The notes under the pieces: model-generated
The model's input: the letters and a program-made list of their open reading frames with translations, nothing else
Database searches by the model: none
Told to the model about the DNA's origin: nothing
Shown: positions 51,801 through 62,800 of the stretch, piece after piece
Position numbering within the stretch: position 1 is the stretch's first letter
Layout: the number at the start of each line of letters is the position of its first letter
Source: JAUMBM01 sp964441755
GTDB taxonomy: Bacteria; Bacteroidota; Bacteroidia; Chitinophagales; Saprospiraceae
Reading direction: 5' to 3'
NCBI GenBank assembly: GCA_964441755.1
Contig: CAYTVG010000002.1
Location: forward strand, 310,001 to 374,000
Length of the DNA: 64,000 nt
Translations under genes and position numbers: made by a program

Positions 51801-53698
51801 TTGAGTGCGCGCAGCTGGCTGCCGTCAAAGAAGGCAATGCGGTGTGCGGGGTTGTGCGCGGCTACACCATTGATGCGCAACTGCGCGATGATGTTGGCAG
51901 AAAAGGGGAAAAGCCCCGGATTGGGCTGCGTCCAGCTGACGGTGTCAGGGTCCGGTGCCGAGACGGTGATGAGGGTCTGGCAGCTGCCGGTGTTGCCGGC
52001 AGCATCGGTGGCAGTGACCGTAACGGCTACGGTCGTGCCGTTGTCGGCCGTAGTGACGGTAGCCGGCGGAAAGGCAGCGGTAGGGCTGCCGCAGTTGTCG
52101 CTGAGGGAGGCCGGATCGTAAGCATCAGCAGGGGTGAGGCTGTAACTCTCGCCGGGCAGTATGAGCAGGGAGAATGCGCGACAGCTGATGACAGGCCTGA
52201 TGGAGTCAATGACGGTGACAGTGGCGGTGCAACTGGCAGTGAGTCCGGTGTTGTCGGTAGCCGTGAGGGTGACGGTATTACTGCCCTGATCGGCACAACC
52301 GAAAGTGCTGCGGTCAAGGGCAAGGCCGGGTGCAGCGCAGTTGTCGGCCGATGCGTTGTTGATGTCAGCAACGGTGAGGCTGGCGCTGCCGGCAGCGTCA
52401 AGGTAGAGGGTGGCGGGCTGGCAGCCGGCCACCGGCGGGATGTCATTGACGGTGACGCTGAAGGAGCAGCTGGCGGTATTGCCGGCAGCGTCGGTAGCAA
52501 CAAAGGTATTGGTGGTCGTGCCAATAGGGAAGAAACTGCCGTCGGGCAGACCTTCGGTCTGAATGAGAGTTGTGCCGGGCAGGTTATCGCTGAGGGTGGG
52601 CGCTGCATAGCTGAGGGTGCTGCCGCAGCTGGCCGGCTGCGCACTGACGGTCATGGCCGGCGGACAGGTGATGGCCGGGGGCTGACAGTCAGCCGGCGCA
52701 CTGAAGAGTGCAGGCACCGAGAGGCTGCAGGACTGGGAGCCCGACAGGACGAGATTGGCGTCAAAAGAGCTGCCGTCGGCAGGCAGCCCGTCGAGGGTGA
52801 AAGTCATGGATCCGTTGAGGATGTTGATGGGCAGGGGTGTACCGTTGAAGGTCAGGGTAGCGCCCTGTGGGGGCGGGGCAGAGAAGGCAATAGAGAGTGT
52901 CTGCGAAAAGGTGTTGGTAGCGGGGTCGCAGGTCGACTGGCCAAGCGGGGCAATGGCCGCAAGCGGGCAGTCGGGCAGTCCGCAGAGGGATATTTCATTA
53001 AAAAAGCAGAGGGCTGTGGGGTTGGGCACAGCATGCTGCAGGAACAGCTGCAGGGTTGTGATGCTTTGTCCTGCCGCCGCAGGCAGCAGGCTGCCGGTAA
53101 AGGTCACCGGCACGGCATTGAGGGGGGTAACGGTGAGTGTGTACTGGTTGGCGCTGGAGAGGGTCACGTTCACAATCATCCCTTCATCAGTATAGGGCAT
53201 ATTGGTAGAGCGGTTGCCGAGGGCATCAAAGATGCGGTATCTGGCAGAAGCGCCGTCATAGAAAAAACGCATGAGCTCCTGCTGCTGGCTGTTGCGCAGG
53301 GAAAATCCTGCGGAGGCGCCGTTGCCGAGGCTGTTGTTGTCCATCTTTAGGGAGAAAGGGAGGCCGACGGTCAGCGGGAAACTGAAGTTGAGCCATGCCT
53401 GTGCCGCGCCGCCATTGGTGGCTGACATACGCCAGGCCCTGCCGTCGGTGTCGATGTCCCCGTCGCCATTGGAGTCGCCATTGCCGTTGAGGGTGGAGGT
53501 GCCAAGAGCATGACCTGCCAGCCCCGACCTTGCAAGGGTCCAGCTGCCAAAACCAAAGCCTGCAGGATCACCGGTCTGCCAGCCGTCGTCATAGACGAAG
53601 GGGATGGCATTGGCGTCGTAGCAGTTGTTCTGTGCGTGGGCAAAGGATGCTGCCCATGCGAAGAAGAGTGTATACAGGAATCGAGAAAGATGCCTCAT
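48815..53698 (-). CDS. giant T9SS-secreted multidomain surface protein (HYR / Ig-like), 1627 aa
   Basis: A signal peptide (ends AASFAHA-Q, residue 22) and a C-terminal T9SS type A sorting domain (about 1550-1627; PEVFPNPASGRINV ... VYSLVLRV) mark it as exported by the type IX system. Between them are HYR-like beta-sandwich repeats (about 340-580; CPPAMTVSAQPASCGSTLSY, TATDNTGLTASCTATVTV), two copies of the shared module described under findings (51934-51600 and 51145-50830), a calcium-binding DADQDGICD/DFDGDGLFADVD stretch near 1030-1075, and a DUF1349-like concanavalin sandwich near 1390-1540. The composition is Cys-poor and Ala/Pro/Thr-rich. It is probably an adhesin or matrix protein; the ligand is unknown. 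Confidence 0.85.
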   Translation of the reverse strand: MRHLSRFLYTLFFAWAASFAHAQNNCYDANAIPFVYDDGWQTGDPAGFGFGSWTLARSGLAGHALGTSTLNGNGDSNGDGDIDTDGRAWRMSATNGGAAQAWLNFSFPLTVGLPFSLKMDNNSLGNGASAGFSLRNSQQQELMRFFYDGASARYRIFDALGNRSTNMPYTDEGMIVNVTLSSANQYTLTVTPLNAVPVTFTGSLLPAAAGQSITTLQLFLQHAVPNPTALCFFNEISLCGLPDCPLAAIAPLGQSTCDPATNTFSQTLSIAFSAPPPQGATLTFNGTPLPINILNGSMTFTLDGLPADGSSFDANLVLSGSQSCSLSVPALFSAPADCQPPAITCPPAMTVSAQPASCGSTLSYAAPTLSDNLPGTTLIQTEGLPDGSFFPIGTTTNTFVATDAAGNTASCSFSVTVNDIPPVAGCQPATLYLDAAGSASLTVADINNASADNCAAPGLALDRSTFGCADQGSNTVTLTATDNTGLTASCTATVTVIDSIRPVISCRAFSLLILPGESYSLTPADAYDPASLSDNCGSPTAAFPPATVTTADNGTTVAVTVTATDAAGNTGSCQTLITVSAPDPDTVSWTQPNPGLFPFSANIIAQLRINGVAAHNPAHRIAFFDGSQLRALNNPVSVNGQTFHFFTLYDNQPAGTELTIRLFHADHQLVYDATTTFTFQQLTITGSLQQPFFIDVFTDGDLPPALDLLPAQRGMQGMSLAPLDLTPFLQQQDADPVRWEILPNPYFTASFSGNSLQLSPIDPAWTGSASLSVVVTEISANAKADTASLSLQVLPAYLPPLFSDIPDQHILPGQAFSSFSLSDFEDNYTGDCLTFTATPLPVAQTPPAAPGWTQPAVLPNTMSIAAVANLTPYFTFGSPGDQMAVFIAGQLRGLGTLQLADGKPFFFFQVYHTAQTADMHIRLYSSQLGQVLTAPVTFSFSANDVLGSPNAPISIDFSPLGVSLDPLSGQVDLSLRDSSWTGALQLEFAATDCNFPATFTDTELAAFCIGPDADQDGICDLLDPDPANPCIPNRINGRCDFDGDGLFADVDPDDNNPCLPGVDASVISLQQPSCRDATDGSMTIALLTPLCSGGRFEVSLVDQAGSTIPVAANALLPDTLSVAALDTGRYQLRIQLTQPGSCLYSPGCFPLLIDSFAILRSADTTPPGISLQREGGISIMPGDTVRYDALSTSCTASANWLITLADNCAVGVPQASISPLGSSPQGSLTLLPVQNDFLLIINAPVGAHSISVTATDADGNTRQQTYLLRVTDTTPPNALCRNITAVLNPFGLATVSVTDIDAGSSDNCAILNSRILQSPTFDCSDIGQASLTLVVTDPAGLADSCTAAITITEGAGLLPGWTAAAIGQAQGDADYFNCQGRLVIESTGFVGGGVDALFTAGLQLCGDGQITARIQSVSEGWAGVQLRESNQPRARKIALRTNLLGFVRREMRSVANGQLFSQIFNVPNHSWLRLERIGDDFYGYASPNGVNWQNVFYQNLSLPQCLTASFYTESTTGDPAVAVFTDASVVNAIFLQGGGYAAHQAQEIVQPEVFPNPASGRINVRVGPDWEGGSAQLLNMLGQEVARLQVLTAQEVQEVALRGVAPGVYSLVLRVGVRVHAVRVVVK

Positions 53699-53757
53699 GA
53701 CGGAAGATCAAATTTGATGACTGCTGTACAGCGCGCGCGCTGGCGGCTGCACGACAG

Positions 53758-53801
53758 TGCGGGGCAGGAAATTGCTGTTAATCGCCTTTTCCTGCCCCGC
53801 A
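53758..53801. terminator. hairpin terminator after the 988-aa T9SS protein gene
   Basis: TGCGGGGCAGGAAA (53758-53771) pairs with TTTTCCTGCCCCGCA (53787-53801), a 14-bp stem around a 15-base loop. It lies four bases beyond the minus-strand stop at 53805 and ends before the start of the next gene at 53698. Confidence 0.8.
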
Positions 53802-53804
53802 TAC

Positions 53805-56771
53805 TTACGGTTTAACAATCTGCAGCCTGCGGCTGATGACACCGGCAGCGGTCTGCAAGGTGATGGTATACCAGCCTGCCGGCAGCGCAGCTGCGGGCTT
53901 CCATTCGAGCAGGTTTTGACCCGCCTGCGCCGTCTGCGCAAAGGTGTGTACCTGCCTGCCGAGGGCGTCGGTGACGCTGACCGTCAGGGCCTGCGCCTCA
54001 GGCAGCCGGAGCTGCAGGAAAACCCGCTCGGTAGCGGGGTTGGGGTATATGCTGAGTCCGTAGTCACGATCCTGCTCCCCAACAGCCGAAGGCGTGGCTA
54101 GGGTGAGGATGCGTGGCAGCTCTATGGAGCCGACAATCCTGTTGGCAATAAAGACAATCTGCTCGCTGACGGGAATCTCCTGGGCAGCAGAGGTATCAAA
54201 GAATATAAATTGCAGGTTTTCCCCCTCTTCATTGGCGTAGACGGTCAGGAAAAGTAGCCAGGTGTCGAGCTGGGGGATGTAGATGGGCTTGTTGGCCCCG
54301 CGCAGCTGTCCGTTGACGAATGCGCCAACCTCGTCACCCTCGCTGAGGCAGTTGGGCAGCTCACCGTCGCGCACCACCGCTATGATGTTCATCGTATGCT
54401 CATACTGCAGCGGGTCTACCTGCCAGTGCGTGCCTGTACTGCTGTTGTCGGCAGGTTCCGGTACGCGGGCACTGATTTCCTCTTCGCTGGAAAAATTGGC
54501 GGGATAGCTGAGCGTACCGCCGCTGTTGCGATACAGGATGTAACCTTTGGTTGGTTCGAGCAAACGCAGGTTGCCAATCCATCCCTGGCCGGGCACAAAC
54601 TGTGCAAAGGCAGTTCGGCTTTTGATGACGTCTCCACTGACTGAAGAGCCATACAGCGATTGCAAAGCTGTGTCAACCTGCATACGGTGCTTGGGCAGAA
54701 ATCCAATCCAGTTCCAGCCGGTAGCCAATGAAACGGGTGTCGTGGCAGGATTGACCGGATTGCCAATGATGAACAGGGAGTCCGCCAGCGGTGCCCGGTA
54801 TTGGTACATACGCAGGTGGGATAATTCCTGGAGTGAACCTACCCAGAAACCTGCAGCATCAAAGTACTGACTAAACAACGACTGTCCTTTGATAGTACCT
54901 CCCTGAGGGGCTGACAAACTCGCCAGCGCACTGTTGATGGCCGGGTCGGGAAGACTCAGGTTATAGGAAAACCAGTTCCAGCCAGGGTTCAGATAGATTA
55001 CCTGCTGGACGAGGTTGACCGTGTTGATGACCTGGGGTACTAAGGGCGAGCCTACCAGTCCGTCGGCTATGAACGGAAATGTCTGAGCAGTGGATGTATA
55101 CAGTAAACAGGCCGATGCATCCCAAATGCGAAAACTCACCTGATCGCCGGTAAGATTGTTGCTGTAAACCGTGATAAAAGCAATATGGGCGTTTGCAGCA
55201 GCAGAATACCGCACATAGCCTACACCGCGACACTCGGTGCCAATAAAAGCTGCGACAAGATCAAGGGAGTCGGTAGAGAATTGTCCCTCAATGTTGAGCC
55301 TCAGCGACATGTTCATGGAGTAAATGAAATCCGCCGGGTCAACCGACCAGTCGGGTTCCTCAGCGCGCAGCTGGAAAGCAGCACTGGATACATTCCCCTG
55401 GCCGTCTTCTACCGTCACACTGTAGTTTCCGGGCAGAAGATCAATGATGCGGTCAGTCGTAGCTCCGTTGCTCCACGAAAAAGTGAAGGGCTCAATGCCA
55501 TTGGTAACCTGTACCCCAATCTCTCCGCTTGGATCAGTGGCACAGGCCGGCTTGGTCGCATTAAAAGATATGCCAAGATCCAGCCCACGGATAGAAATAA
55601 ACTGGGTGGTCTGTGCTGTACAGCCATCTGCAGTTGTTACCGTCAACCGTACCAGATAATTACCCTGTGCCTGGTAGCGGTGTTGCGGATTGGGCAGTGT
55701 ACTGCTGTTGCCATCCCCAAATTCCCATTGATAGCTTGCCGTAGGATCAACAACGGCCGGTGCATAGGTGATCAGGTCAAGCGTGTAGGCAATGGAATTG
55801 TTTAGTGCAAAAGATGCATTGGGCGCCGGCGAAACGGCTATCGAGATATTGGAGCGCGCTGACAGACAGTTGCGCACACTGGTCTCAGCATATACCTGTG
55901 TAGAGGCCTGTAAGTTGAGCATGCTGAGTGACGGTCCAATATGTATCTGGTTGTTGATGACGTCATACCATTGATAGACAGGGGACGCTTGCTCAGTACT
56001 GAAGGCAAAAATGAATACATTGGTGTTCTGGCATACAGCGGTACCCGGCGCAGCTACCAATAGCGGTGATATGATGGGGCGGTTGGTATTGACAATGGTG
56101 ACGCTGTCTACCTTGGTGAAGTTGTTGCGGTCAGTGACAGACAGGTAATATTTACCGGCAGACAGCCCGGCAATACTATCCGTAGTGACACCTGTACTCC
56201 ACAGATATTGAAAAGGGGGCGTACCACCACTCACATTGGCCTTGGCATAGCCGTGATCATCGGCTGCACATAAAACATCGTCTTTGTTGAAATCAATTTC
56301 TATGCGGATAGTCTGGATAGTGTCGGGGCTTGACAGCGTCCCTACAATACCGTCCTGTATGAAGGGAATGGTTGTGGTGCAGGGAAGGTTGACACCCGTA
56401 CTGGCATCGTATACTCTGAACCGGATGGTGTAACTGGCGGGGTCTGCTGTACCTCCGCCCGGAGGCGTGAGGGCTGCATAGACAAACAGACTCACTACAT
56501 AGCGATTGATGCCCGGCACAAATACCGGCTGTCCTACGCCCCGGAGATTATTGCTGCCGCCGATAAAGGCAGCAATTTTATCGTTAGCATCCATGGATTC
56601 TATGCCTTCAATATTAATGACGGCATTGATTATCATGTTGGCGTCATAGTCAGCAGGGTTGATTGTCCAGGTGGTATGGTCAAGGGAGTCGGGCGTCGAC
56701 TGTGCACATACAGGGCGGCTTGCGCCCAGGACCCAGATGGCAACGGCTATGATTGCGTAAATATTTTTCAT
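53805..56771 (-). CDS. giant T9SS-secreted surface protein with SprB-like, PKD and repeated modules, about 988 aa
   Basis: I take ATG 56771 (signal peptide MKNIYAIIAVAIWVLGASRPVCAQ region); an upstream TTG at 56789 is less likely. In order, by protein position from 56789: shared module A (41-165), SprB-like repeat (about 168-230; PPFQYLWSTGVTTDSIAGLSAGKY), PKD (about 320-400; YQWEFGDGNSS), a second SprB-like repeat (about 408-475), module A (481-590), two GWNW modules (601-762), module A (789-895) and a T9SS type A sorting domain (about 912-994; GLSIYPNPATERVFLQ). Likely a cell-surface adhesion or gliding-type protein; function inferred only from architecture. Confidence 0.88.
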   Translation of the reverse strand: MKNIYAIIAVAIWVLGASRPVCAQSTPDSLDHTTWTINPADYDANMIINAVINIEGIESMDANDKIAAFIGGSNNLRGVGQPVFVPGINRYVVSLFVYAALTPPGGGTADPASYTIRFRVYDASTGVNLPCTTTIPFIQDGIVGTLSSPDTIQTIRIEIDFNKDDVLCAADDHGYAKANVSGGTPPFQYLWSTGVTTDSIAGLSAGKYYLSVTDRNNFTKVDSVTIVNTNRPIISPLLVAAPGTAVCQNTNVFIFAFSTEQASPVYQWYDVINNQIHIGPSLSMLNLQASTQVYAETSVRNCLSARSNISIAVSPAPNASFALNNSIAYTLDLITYAPAVVDPTASYQWEFGDGNSSTLPNPQHRYQAQGNYLVRLTVTTADGCTAQTTQFISIRGLDLGISFNATKPACATDPSGEIGVQVTNGIEPFTFSWSNGATTDRIIDLLPGNYSVTVEDGQGNVSSAAFQLRAEEPDWSVDPADFIYSMNMSLRLNIEGQFSTDSLDLVAAFIGTECRGVGYVRYSAAANAHIAFITVYSNNLTGDQVSFRIWDASACLLYTSTAQTFPFIADGLVGSPLVPQVINTVNLVQQVIYLNPGWNWFSYNLSLPDPAINSALASLSAPQGGTIKGQSLFSQYFDAAGFWVGSLQELSHLRMYQYRAPLADSLFIIGNPVNPATTPVSLATGWNWIGFLPKHRMQVDTALQSLYGSSVSGDVIKSRTAFAQFVPGQGWIGNLRLLEPTKGYILYRNSGGTLSYPANFSSEEEISARVPEPADNSSTGTHWQVDPLQYEHTMNIIAVVRDGELPNCLSEGDEVGAFVNGQLRGANKPIYIPQLDTWLLFLTVYANEEGENLQFIFFDTSAAQEIPVSEQIVFIANRIVGSIELPRILTLATPSAVGEQDRDYGLSIYPNPATERVFLQLRLPEAQALTVSVTDALGRQVHTFAQTAQAGQNLLEWKPAAALPAGWYTITLQTAAGVISRRLQIVKP

Positions 56772-56817
56772 AATGAGGAACATTGACAAAGAATGAAAGA
56801 CTTAGCGTGATAGTGTA

Positions 56818-56856
56818 CAGGGAGGCCTCTGCTGTCGTCGCAGCGAGGCCTCCCTG
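56818..56856. terminator. hairpin terminator after the largest T9SS protein gene
   Basis: CAGGGAGGCCTC (56818-56829) pairs with GAGGCCTCCCTG (56845-56856), and the inner GCTG/CAGC extends it. It is nine bases beyond the minus-strand stop at 56865. Confidence 0.8.
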
Positions 56857-56864
56857 CGGAGATC

Positions 56865-59800
56865 TTATGGCCTTGGCGAGCTCTTCACTGCCTGAAGGGT
56901 TACAACATCTCCCAGCTCATTTTCAAGTCTTAACAAGTAGGCTGCATCCGGGATGAACAGCCTGATCGGTATTTCATACTCGCCGGCTTCCCATTGGTAC
57001 TGCTGGTTCCAGACCATTCTGCCCTCCATGTCGAGTAGGCTAAGCTTGTAGCGCGCCGGTACTTCAACCTGTATGCGGGCGGTAAGCAGCGCATTGAACG
57101 GGTTGGGCATGGCTTCAAGCGAAAGCCTGGCCGCCGCAGGTGACTGCTCCCGGCTGGGCGATTCGACAGTGATTTCTCTTGACGACTGATTGCGACAGCC
57201 TGCTGCATCCGTGACGGTCAGGCGCACAGCATAGGTGCCGGCAGCCGCAAAAGTGTGCAGCGCATCCATGCTGCCGGCGGTGTGGCTGTCGCCAAAATCC
57301 CAGTGCCAGCTGGCGCCGGGCAGTAACTGTGCAGCACGGAAAATTACTTCCGTCTGGGTAGTGACCGCCTCCTCCGGTTGTGCGCTGAACTCAGCTGAAG
57401 GCAGGTAGGTCTCAGCTTCAATACTCACAGCAGCCGACAGGCAACCGCGATGCAGACTGCGCACACTCCCCAGGAAGGGTTGTTGCATATTTTCCAGCAG
57501 CAGGCTTGGCCCTTGGTGTAAAAGGATGCCGGCCGGGTCATACCACAGGTAATCAACAGTGGGTAGCTGTGAAGCAGCGTAGAACGCAACGTCATCTCCT
57601 ACACATACCCGCTGGTCAAAAGAAGCAGAAACCTGCGGTTGCTCAATGGGCTGCGCCAAATTGTTGACAAGTACGGAGTCGACAAACCAGATGCCTCCCT
57701 GACCGGTGATGGTCACCGTATACATCCCCGGAGCAAGGTTTTCTGCCTGGGCTGTCTCATCGCCGGTGCTCCACTGATACGTGTAGGGACCCTCCAGGCC
57801 TGTGACCAGCGTGATGGCTGAGCTGGCGTGGTTGTCCGTTTCACAAAGGCTGTGCTCAGTACTGAAAGAGGCACTGAACAGCTTATTTCTGAACACATAG
57901 GGCTGTGTGAAATTGCCGATGATGGCGTTGGGGACAAAGGCCAGCCGCTCCTGATTGAGGTGGATTCTGCCGGTCTCCGCATCGAAAATTCTGATCTCGA
58001 TCTCGCCTTCATTGCCTTGTCCATAGATAAACAAGTTGGCCATATAAGAACCCAAAGAAGGTAGCTGATTCAGGCTTGTTACGCCCCGACACTCCCCGTT
58101 GATGAAAGCGGCCACTTGGGAGGAAGAGCTATGTAATACCTCCTGATTGACTTCAACAATACCCATAATAATCATATTAGAAGGGTAAAGTGAAGGATCG
58201 ACGACCCAGGTCGAAGGATCATTGGGATCGCACTGCCCGATAGCCGGTATACTTTGATCGTCGGATTGTTCGTGCAGGGGATTTGTACTACCGGGGTAGT
58301 TGAGTATCGAAGCTTGATCAACCTTAATCTGGTAGCCAAAATTAGGTCGAAGCATGGTCAGCGAACCAACGCCTAACCACTGTCCTCCTGTGTATTGCCC
58401 TATACCTGAGCTTCCGTCGAGTCCTGTGGTTTTGATAAAGTTACCTGAACCCGGAGGTGTTATGTTTAGCGTAGGATGTATTGGCATCGCTTGCTGGAGC
58501 GGAAAACCAACCTGATTCCAGCCGGCAGCAAGCGGTATCGGATTGTAAACCGCATTCTGCCCGGTAACCCTGATGGAATCATCCGGGCCCTGCAGGTAAA
58601 TTTGATAAGCATCATGAGGATTTAGTCTGTCAAGTCCGTTGATACTAATCCATCCGATACCTTCTATAAAACTAGCGGAAGCTCCTTGAAGTATGCTGCC
58701 CGAACGACGAACTGTCTTGATAATATCTCCGTTGCGGGCGTTTATCAGTTCTCGCAGCTGTGTACCAACACGCATGTCGGTTTCTTGATGGTTGACGGAA
58801 AACCAAGTCCAGCCACCGCCACCGTCGGCAAGGCCGTTGACAGGTATATAGCGCGCCCGGTCTTTGTTTCTGTCAATTTCAAGCCTCAAAGGGGCAAGAA
58901 AGCTTCCTACAATCGAGTTGGCGCCGTACTTTATGGTATCCCCTGTGATGGGGTAAGCGTTGTATTCCTGTCCGTCAGATGCGTCCCATACCCGAAATTC
59001 AATGGGCTGGCCGGCGTCAGAAGCTTCACCATATACAGCTATGAAAGATGCAAATAGCCCGCCTTCCGTACCTCTCATGGCAGCTCGGCCTCTGAGGCGA
59101 TTGCCAATCCACGCACTGATGATATCCATGGTATCCTTTGAGATCACCCCCTGTTCTTCAGTGAAGGAATAGTTGGCTATGACCGTCATGTTTTGTGAAT
59201 ACAGGCTGGGGTCAATTTCCCACGAAGGGGGAGTAGCGATAACTTTTACGTATATCCTTACGGTATCTGCTCCCTGATTGATCTGTCCTGACGTTGATCG
59301 GATGATGAGGGTGGCAGTGGTATCCCCAATGGGCAACAGCGATCCATTAACAACAAAGGCAATGGATTGCCCCAGTGGGGAATTAATGCTTGATGCTGAA
59401 GGTGTTGCACTAATCCATGGATAAGCGCTCAGGTTGTCAGTCACATAGCTTATTGGCGAAGCTGAATTCCTGAAGACATTGGTAGAGAGGAATCCGTCAC
59501 TTCCCTGGTAGATGGTTGTTCGCAAGATGTCCGTATCAACATAAATATCACGGGCAACTACCGTAAATTTCCAGCGGAAGGTATCCGGATAGACATTGCC
59601 GGTTTCGTCAACCAGACCGTACATAACAGCCGTGAGCTCTTTGCGGTCATAGCTTAGCAGAGAAGGCTCTGTCGGTTGGAAAATGAGCGAGTTGTTGTCA
59701 AAAAAACAGGCCACTACACCCGGTACATTCATTCCCGAGGGATCCAGCACCTTGAATTGAATATTGCCGAGTCGGTTGCAGTCTATCTCTTTGTTTACGC

Positions 59801-62800
59801 GTATGCTTATCTCGTCGCCCAACTGCCACACACCATCAGAAGGCTGGGTGAGCGCAAAGACATCACTGGTCTGGCGGCGAATTTGCCCGCGTATAGTATT
59901 GGACTGCACGACGCCTGCCGTTCCACAGGAAGACACGGCCCTTACTTCATAGATACCGTCAGGGTATTGACTGTAACGCTCAGTAATATCCCAGATGTAG
60001 AAAAACTTGGGAATCTGCCCCGGGCCAAAATTGTCCCGGTCATAGCTGACCAATGAGTCCCTGTTGACAACATAGTTGGGATCCAGTTCGTTGGTCGGAA
60101 TGCGACTCCAGCCACTTCCGTCACCAATTCTTCTGTATTCCAGGTATATTTCCCGAAGGGTAGGATTGGAAGAGTCATAATCGCGCAGTTCAATTTCAAG
60201 CTGCTCCCGATTCTCATTCAGGTCCTGCGATAGCGGATTACGACGCCTGATGAGCCAGTCATTACCAGGGGAAGCAATGGTGATATCGCTGCAGGGGTGG
60301 TCAAAAAATACACTGATGCTGACGGTATCGCGCACTTCGGGTGAAGTAACAAGCAGGTCACCATCCGAGCATTGAGGACGGGACACAATGTAGATGTTTT
60401 CATACGAATAAACACCCGGTGAAGGAATAACCTCCAGCGGTAAGAGAAAAGGCTGGTTGGCATTGATGAAGGCATAGGACAGGCCATCATAATTGCCACC
60501 ACCCAGGTCTTGTCCACCCAATTTTATCCTTGCACCATTTACATTACTTGCTCCGTCATGGTATACAAAGATATCCCTAGCTTCTCCAAACGGACTGCTG
60601 TTGGTAAGCTGTAGGTAGAATGTTGCAGTCCCGTTCGGATCCTGATTGCGAAGTTCATAGGTGCGGGAGGTAGATCCTGTCTCCGGATCCCAAAGTGCAA
60701 TTTCACTCATATCCCGATAAATCGTACCGGGTTCAGGAGGGCAACTACTTCTGCCGCCCAACAGCTGAAAGTATGGACTATGACCAAAATCGCGCGCCTT
60801 AATAGCGGTAACACTAAACTGGTCACCAGGGTCAAGATCTGACAGGGTATAGGAAACGGTTGATTCAGAAGTTGATGAAGTGTAATGTGTACTTCCCCAA
60901 GTGGACTGTAGTTCAAACTGTACGCCTATACGACTGGTTACACTGGCCACTTCGGTAGTAAATCCGAAACCAACGCCCTGCTTGTACTGAAATAGTATAC
61001 CTCCCTGAGCAAGCAAATCAACGTAGCTTTTTTGGGTCGAAACACTACTCGTACTTCTTGCAACAGTGGAGGATTTGTTGATGTCAACGCCTGCTGAAAA
61101 AGTGGTGTTTTCAACCCTGGGGAAGAGGGTTTGTGTTTCCTGTGAATTACTGATGCGAGATTCTGTCTCATCGATAGAGAGGTAGAGTGAATCAAGCCAG
61201 AAGTCAACGGCTGTACTTGATCGCTCATACTTAAGCGCGAGGTTATTATCAAATGTTATCTGGGAAATATCATTGCTTAGGATAAACTCCTCACCATTGT
61301 ATCTGCCTACTCTCGGATCAGTACAAAATTGTCGCCTCGCTTCTTTCGCTTTGTTCACACGTCGTACGAAACTTGGAGGTGCGCTGCTGGGTGAAAGCAG
61401 TGGATCAATGCCAAAAACGCCAACACCGCGGTTGTATTCCTCTCGCTTATCGTAGAAGATGACTTCCGCCCATAGTTCATCGGGAATCATGGGCTTGGCA
61501 CACAGCTGATAAAATGGTACAGATTGTTTTGCGTGGTAATCCAGGACGAGTTCCCAGTTCTCCGCTTCAGTGTTCAGGCGGGCGGCTGTCTCTTCCGCAG
61601 AGATTAGCGTACCTGCAATTTGAATTTGATATTCTCCCCGAAGTGCTGCAGCTGCCTGAGATCTTCGTTCTGCAATCAACTGTTTAATCTGTCCAACGGT
61701 GTAGTACCAATCAGTTTTTATGCTGTTGGGCGATACGTTCACCCGCTGAACCTTTGTAATGGTACAGCTGGCTTCATCGTATTGTAGTTCCTCAACCAAG
61801 CCATATTGGATGGCAGCACCTATACCTACGAGTACATCCGCCGATGGGCCCACAAAATTAGGATCAGATGAGGTAGCGATGGTCTGTGTGGTGGTAAATG
61901 TAATTTCCTGACTGTTTTCATCACTGCTGCCGTCACCGCCCCGGAGGTCAATGTTTAAAAAACCACCAACCGTTGCGGCTGTGAAATCATTGGCAGTGAG
62001 AAACCCGCCACCTGCGGAAAAATCAGAGAATGTAGTAAGCGATTTGGTGAAGCTTTCGCCTTCTTCTATGCTGCTGAAGCTGCCGTCACCCGGTGGATCC
62101 CGTAGGATATACACCGGTAATTTTACCTGCCCTTGCTCATCTTTGATATCGACAATGATATCGCTGCCGGGTAGCTGTGCCGAACCAATGACAACCACAG
62201 GGATAGTATATTCGGCCAAAAAGTCATTAGTAGAGGAAAAGTACTTGATACTAATACTTTTCGCATATGGCGAAATTAAATTTGGCTGACCTGCCCTGAA
62301 ATTATGGGGCTCAAACTGATTGATGGAAGGTAAGAATTGTAAGGTGTCGCGGATATTGTCCAGCGCAGCAGCATTGCTGACAATCAAATAACCGTCATTC
62401 ACCACACAGGATACACCCTGGTGTATCTCCCTTACATCCAAACGAATACTATAATACTTATTCTGTGTGAGTAATCGAGGCAAATTCACTTCTGCACATT
62501 GTGCCCAGCCACCAAAGTCATTGGCAACGGAAATAGATGGAGGCTTGTGGTAAACAATGGGTCTGAAGGTAAGTGAGTCCAATTGCTGACTGGTGTACAA
62601 ACGGGAGAAGTTATTGTCGTGGATGTCTCCTAAATCCAGTTTGGTGGGTCTGTAGCGTAGATAATCAACAATGAGGAGGTTTTGTACTGTGCTTGGTGAA
62701 GCATCAATGATATTGATAATCAATTCATTGATAGGGGGTAAGCTCATCGTCACAATCCCGTTCACCGCATCCGTCACAGCTCGCTGCTGAAAGCAACCGT

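Noticed and set aside
51698..53350. 550-codon plus-strand reading frame
   Set aside because: Antisense to the well-supported giant surface protein; Gly/Arg/Val-rich product with no domain; a side effect of GC-rich coding.
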